From Luteococcus peritonei (GTDB lineage Bacteria; Actinomycetota; Actinomycetes; Propionibacteriales; Propionibacteriaceae): DNA of 64,000 bases. Made by a program: the position numbers and the translations under genes. The notes below the pieces were generated by a model that did not search any database, was not told the origin of the DNA, and saw only the letters and a program-made list of their open reading frames with translations. Location: NCBI RefSeq assembly GCF_039526385.1, contig NZ_BAAAIX010000029.1:23937-87936 (forward strand). Direction: 5' to 3'. Shown piece after piece: positions 60,974 to 64,000 of this stretch. Position 1 is the stretch's first letter. Every line of letters begins with the position of its first letter.

Positions 60974-61726
60974 ATGGCCCACAAGAACGCAGCCCTCACG
61001 CCCCGGCACCGTCTGAATGTCGCGCAGCTCGTCATTGATGAGGGCTGACCTGTCAGCGAGGTCGCCGCCCGATTTCAGGTGTCCTGGCCCCCTGTGAAGC
61101 GCTGGGCTGATCGCTACCGCGCCGGTGAACCACTGCAGGACAGCTCCTCGCGGCCGCACCGCAGCCCGAACCGGACCGACCCCAAGGTGGTCAAGCGCTG
61201 CGTCAGCCTGCGCCTGCGGCTCCGCGAAGGACCGCACCCAGGCTCGTGATCGCCCCGTCCACGGTCCACCGAATCCTCTTCGTCATGCCACCTCAACCGG
61301 CTGGCGCATCTCGATCGCGCCACCGCCGAACCCGTCCGCCGCTACGAACACGACCACCCCGGGGCCCTGGTCCGGGCTGTCGAGTGGTTCCGTCGCCGAG
61401 GAATGGTCGTCGAGCGGGTACTGTCCGACGACGGCCACGCCTACCGCTCACGCGTCTGGCGCCAGGTCTGTGATCAACTCGGGGTCACGGTGAAGAAGAC
61501 CTGCACCTACCGTCCCCAGACCAACGGCAAGAGCGAGCGGTTCCACCTCACCCTGGCCGACGGCTGGGCCTACGCCCGCTGCTACGCCCGCTGCTACGCC
61601 TCCGAGACAGAGCGCCGCGACGCCCTGGAGGGCTGGCGGCACTACTACCACCAGCACCGGCCCCACACCGCCTGCGGCAATCAGCCGCCCTTCTCACGAT
61701 TGATCAACGTCCCCGGGCAGTACGGC
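60974..61726 (+). pseudogene. Degenerate IS481-family transposase
   Basis: The frame from ATG 60974 gives the family N-terminal HTH (LTPRHRLNVAQLVIDEG), then TGA at 61046 where relatives have Trp, then VSEVAARFQVS...VKRWADRYRAG. A frame slip occurs around 61235-61290. The frame resumes as RLAHLDRATAEPVRRYEHDHPGALV and jumps straight to RAVEWFRRRGMVVERVLSDDGHAYRS. The roughly 60 residues with the first DDE aspartates are missing. It continues with TYRPQTNGKSERFHLTLADGWAYA, a 12-bp duplication (ARCYARCY), and HRPHTACGNQPPFSRLINVPGQYG. No stop follows in frame before the arsC region. Clearly inactive. Confidence 0.85.
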
Positions 61727-62131
61727 CAGGCCGCTCAGGAGTCGAAGCACTCGCTCGTCGATGTCGTCGCGCAGGAGATCCATGCGTTCATCTCCGGTGA
61801 TGCCGCGCAGGGACGGCTCGTCGGTGTGCCAGGTCTCGACGGCGCCGCGCATGCCGTCGAGGGGCTCGACGGCCGCCTCGTCACCCAGGACCACGACGCG
61901 GTCGACCCGACGCAGGAGGTCTGGGTCGATGGGCTTGGGGAACTCCCCGTCGAAGGTGCCGCCGACGGCTTCGACGCTGGCGCGTGATTCTTCGTTGAGC
62001 CTGGTGCCGGGCTGGGTTCCGGCGGAGTGCACCTCGACGCTGTCACCGGCGTGCAGGCGGGCGAGGGCAGCGGCCATCTGGCTCTTGCCGCCGTTCTTGA
62101 CGCAGACGAACAGCACGCTGGGCTTGGTCAT
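61694..62131 (-). CDS. arsC: ArsC-type low-molecular-weight phosphatase-fold protein (Cys-X5-Lys variant)
   Basis: 145 aa. LMW protein tyrosine phosphatase/arsenate reductase fold with the P-loop FVCVKNGGKSQMA: Cys10-X5-Lys16-Ser17, i.e. Lys where the family signature has Arg, then DPDLLRRVDRVVVLGDEA and WHTDEPSLRGITGDERMDLLRDDI. It sits 11 bp after arsR in the same direction, so an arsenate-reducing or mycothiol-coupled role is plausible. The last about 11 codons overlap the IS481 remnant on the other strand. ATG 62131 has GAGGA 8 nt upstream. Confidence 0.82.
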   Translation of the reverse strand: MTKPSVLFVCVKNGGKSQMAAALARLHAGDSVEVHSAGTQPGTRLNEESRASVEAVGGTFDGEFPKPIDPDLLRRVDRVVVLGDEAAVEPLDGMRGAVETWHTDEPSLRGITGDERMDLLRDDIDERVLRLLSGLAVLPGDVDQS

Positions 62132-62142
62132 GGACTGAATCC

Positions 62143-62499
62143 TCACTCGGGCAGGGAATCGAGGAAGCCGCGCAGCAGCGCGAGGCCTCCCGGGTGGATG
62201 GAGAAGTGCGCCCACCGGCCGCGCATCTCCCGGTCCACCAGTCCCGCTTCGACGAGCTTCTTGAGGTGGTGCGAGAGCGTGGGCTGGCTGACGCCGAACA
62301 CCTCGGGCAGGTGACAGGCACACACACTGGAGCACTCGCTGGCCGCGATGTGCGCATAGATCCGCAGGCGCACCGGGTCGCCAAGCACCTTCGCCAGCGC
62401 GGCGAGCTGCTGTGCCGTCGCCTCCCCGAGCCCGCCAGCCGAGGGAGGGCAGCACTCGTTCGCCACATGGAGTTCGATCGGTGTGGTGGTTGCGGTCAT
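62143..62499 (-). CDS. arsR: ArsR-family arsenite-responsive repressor
   Basis: 118 aa winged helix: LAALAKVLGDPVRLRIYAHI, then SSVCACHLPEVFGVSQPTLSHHLKKLVEAGLVDREMRGRWAHF cut as HTH and wing. Cysteines at 16, 17 and 56 match the As(III) site described for Corynebacterium glutamicum ArsR (Cys15/16 of one subunit plus Cys55 of the other); CxC at 60-62 is additional. ATG 62499 is 7 nt from TAGGGT, leaderless-type. Divergent from arsD-arsA. Confidence 0.93.
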   Translation of the reverse strand: MTATTTPIELHVANECCPPSAGGLGEATAQQLAALAKVLGDPVRLRIYAHIAASECSSVCACHLPEVFGVSQPTLSHHLKKLVEAGLVDREMRGRWAHFSIHPGGLALLRGFLDSLPE

Positions 62500-62560
62500 G
62501 CATGTCACCCTATCCAACGTATTGACGGGCGTCGATGTGTTGCTAGGGTCAACGTATAGA
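62500..62560. promoter_or_regulatory. Overlapping divergent ars promoters with two direct-repeat operators
   Basis: Rightward: TTGACG (62522-62527), 16 nt, TAGGGT (62544-62549) for arsD. Leftward: TAGGGT (62512-62507), 7 nt before the arsR ATG, with TCGACG (62535-62530) as a weak -35 at 17 nt. The 11-mers CAACGTATTGA (62515-62525) and CAACGTATAGA (62550-62560) lie one in each core promoter, 35 bp apart, and are probable ArsR sites. Confidence 0.65.
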
Positions 62561-62589
62561 TGTTCATCGATTCGTTCTTGGAGGTTCCC

Positions 62590-62976
62590 GTGCCCAGCAT
62601 TCGTGTCTTCGAGCCCGCCCTGTGCTGCAACACCGGGGTGTGTGGCGACGACGTCGACCAGGCGCTGGTCGACTTCACCGCCGACCTGAACGCCCTCAAG
62701 GACGCAGGCGCCGACATCGCCCGCACCAACTTGGGCACGGACCCGCAGGCCTTCACCGCGAACCCGCAGGCCGTCACCTTCGTGCAGACCGTCGGTTCCG
62801 AGGGGCTTCCGCTCACCCTCGTCGACGGCGTGACCGTGCTCACCGGTCGCTACCCGACCCGTGACGAGCTGCGGCGCTGGGCCGGTATGGGCACCCCCGT
62901 CCCGTCGACGGGCCACACACCCCTCCAGATGGCCGGTGACTCGGGCGACTGCTGCGGCGGCACGGGCTGCTGCTGA
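62590..62976 (+). CDS. arsD: Arsenical chaperone/repressor ArsD
   Basis: 128 aa. ArsD hands As(III) to ArsA and is a weak second regulator. From GTG 62590, which has GGAGG 5 nt upstream, the metal cysteines fall at 12, 13 and 18 (LCCNTGVCG), exactly as in E. coli ArsD; an in-frame ATG at 62560 would shift them. A C-terminal DCCGGTGCC supplies further vicinal cysteines. 32 bp before arsA. Confidence 0.95.
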   Translation: MPSIRVFEPALCCNTGVCGDDVDQALVDFTADLNALKDAGADIARTNLGTDPQAFTANPQAVTFVQTVGSEGLPLTLVDGVTVLTGRYPTRDELRRWAGMGTPVPSTGHTPLQMAGDSGDCCGGTGCC

Positions 62977-63008
62977 CACACCGCGGACCGAACGGACTGG
63001 AGAACGCC

Positions 63009-64000
63009 ATGCACTTCCTCGAGAACCCGCCCCGCCACCTGTTCTTCACCGGCAAGGGAGGCGTCGGCAAAACCAGCGTCGCCTGTGCCACGGCCGTCAC
63101 CCTGGCCCGTGCTGGGAAGCGGGTCCTGCTGGTGAGCACCGACCCGGCGAGCAACATCGGCCAGGTGTTCTCCACCACCATCGGCAACACCATCACCCCG
63201 ATCAGCCAGGTGCCGGGGCTGTCGGCCCTGGAGATCGACCCCGACCAGGCGGCCGAGGCCTACCGCGAGAAGATCATCGGGCCCGTGCGCGCCTTGCTGC
63301 CCGTCCAGGAGATCGAGACGATCACCGAGCAGCTGTCGGGCTCCTGCACCACCGAGATCGCCTCCTTCAACGAGTTCACCGGGCTGTTGGCCGACCCCGA
63401 GCAGACGGCGGGCTTCCACCACGTGGTCTTCGACACCGCACCCACCGGCCACACCATCCGCCTGCTCCAACTGCCCGGCGACTGGACCACCTTCCTCGAC
63501 ACCGGCAAGGGCGATGCCTCCTGCCTGGGCCCGATGAGCGGACTGGAGAAGAACCGCGCCACCTACCGCACCGCGGTGGACGCCCTCACGGATTCCGACA
63601 CCACCCGGCTGGTGCTGGTAACCCGGGCCCAGGGTGCCGCCCTGCGGGAGGTGGCCCGTACCAGCGACGAACTCGCGGAACTCGGTATCCCGGCCAACCA
63701 CCTCGTCGTCAACGCCGTGCTGTCCGAGGACAGGACGACGAGCGACCCCCTGCACGAGGCGATCCGGCAACGCGAGCAGACTGCGCTGCACGACCTGCCC
63801 CCGACACTGGCAGGACTCCACCTCGACCAGGTGCCGCTCAAGCCGGTGAACATGGTCGGACTGACCGCCCTGGAGGACCTGCTCGTCGCCGGTCCTGGAA
63901 CTGCCACAGCCACCACGTCCACCACTGCGGAGACTGAACCGCCCCGGCATGTCCGGAGACTTGGTTTGGTGGCTCAGGCGGTGAGCTTGAGCCGATGGTA
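63009..64000 (+). CDS. arsA: Arsenite-stimulated ATPase ArsA, N-terminal (A1) half; open at the window edge and probably interrupted
   Basis: From ATG 63009 the frame encodes an intact A1 domain: P-loop GKGGVGKTS (15-23), signature DTAPTGHT starting at Asp142, metal cysteines Cys113 (SGSCTTEIASF) and Cys172 (DASCLGPM), all at the E. coli ArsA positions. Similarity is convincing to about residue 305 (LKPVNMVGLTALEDLL), then a Thr/Ala linker. From 63935 the sequence looks like an IS end, and the A2 half expected after the linker is not seen in the 22 remaining codons. The frame has no stop before 64000. Confidence 0.88.
   Translation, partial: MHFLENPPRHLFFTGKGGVGKTSVACATAVTLARAGKRVLLVSTDPASNIGQVFSTTIGNTITPISQVPGLSALEIDPDQAAEAYREKIIGPVRALLPVQEIETITEQLSGSCTTEIASFNEFTGLLADPEQTAGFHHVVFDTAPTGHTIRLLQLPGDWTTFLDTGKGDASCLGPMSGLEKNRATYRTAVDALTDSDTTRLVLVTRAQGAALREVARTSDELAELGIPANHLVVNAVLSEDRTTSDPLHEAIRQREQTALHDLPPTLAGLHLDQVPLKPVNMVGLTALEDLLVAGPGTATATTSTTAETEPPRHVRRLGLVAQAVSLSRW
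63935..64000 (-). mobile_element. Probable end of an IS (IS3-like) entering from the right edge
   Basis: TGAACCGCCCCGG at 63935 followed by CATGTCCGGAGACTT, as read from the left, resembles the outer end of actinobacterial IS3-family elements from memory. On the minus strand an open frame enters from the right edge and ends YHRLKLTA-stop at 63974, about 40 bp inside the tip, as expected for a transposase 3' end. Composition drops here (TTGGTTTGG). Only one end is visible. Confidence 0.5.

Noticed and set aside
60974..61726. Functional IS481 element
   Set aside because: Nonsense codon, frame slip, missing catalytic segment and no recognisable terminal inverted repeats.

Overview
The window is 64 kb of very GC-rich DNA with dense, mostly housekeeping gene content, many GTG starts and TANNNT -10 boxes. 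It reads as the core chromosome of a high-GC Actinomycetota. Markers are the recG-rpmB, rsmD-coaD-yceD-rpmF-rnc-mutM-smc-ftsY and rimP-nusA-ylxR-infB-rbfA-truB-ribF-rpsO-pnp neighbourhoods, RNase J, a membrane-anchored FtsY, a DUF4439 lipoprotein beside rimP and a Pls-type NRPS. A Propionibacteriaceae-like host is my guess from synteny, not a proven assignment.

Layout. 1-11.7 kb: a partial GNAT gene, then a long leftward block rsmD-coaD, yceD-rpmF-rnc-mutM-gtrA-smc, a small membrane protein, ftsY and a glycerol-1-phosphate dehydrogenase-like gene (translation, cell envelope and chromosome maintenance). 11.8-19 kb: a PPOX flavoprotein, recG, rpmB, rnj, a GNAT gene, and dapB with a DUF2993 protein. 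19-28 kb: a debranching enzyme overlapping a phosphopantetheinyl transferase, facing an M1 peptidase and a 1305-aa Pls/PosA-type NRPS; the transferase can activate the carrier domain of the NRPS. 27.7-30 kb: an amino-acid ABC transporter whose binding protein and permease are fused. 30.4-38.9 kb: an M16 peptidase, pnp, rpsO, a GNAT gene, ribF, azlCD and truB. 39-42.8 kb: a second glycerol-1-phosphate dehydrogenase paralogue and the acetate-uptake pair DUF485-actP behind a CRP/GlxR-like site. 43-49 kb: rbfA, infB, ylxR, nusA, rimP. 49-59 kb: a DUF4439 lipoprotein, TauE/SafE, a VOC protein with a 50-aa ribbon-helix-helix gene, proS, a DUF4081-GNAT protein, ispG and a secreted ExeM-type nuclease.

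59.6-64 kb is accessory: a MarR regulator with a methyltransferase, a decayed IS481-type transposase, and a divergent arsenic locus (arsC-arsR facing arsD-arsA). The arsA frame appears to run into the end of another IS at the right edge.

The least conventional signals are non-coding. Three intergenic regions carry arrays of a 10-bp motif repeated every 18-20 bp, first in one orientation and then in the other. Two other regions carry repeat modules built round one terminator hairpin with identical arms (CAAGGGGG/CCCCCTTG). At least ten genes start 6-7 nt after a TANNNT box, which suggests widespread leaderless transcription.
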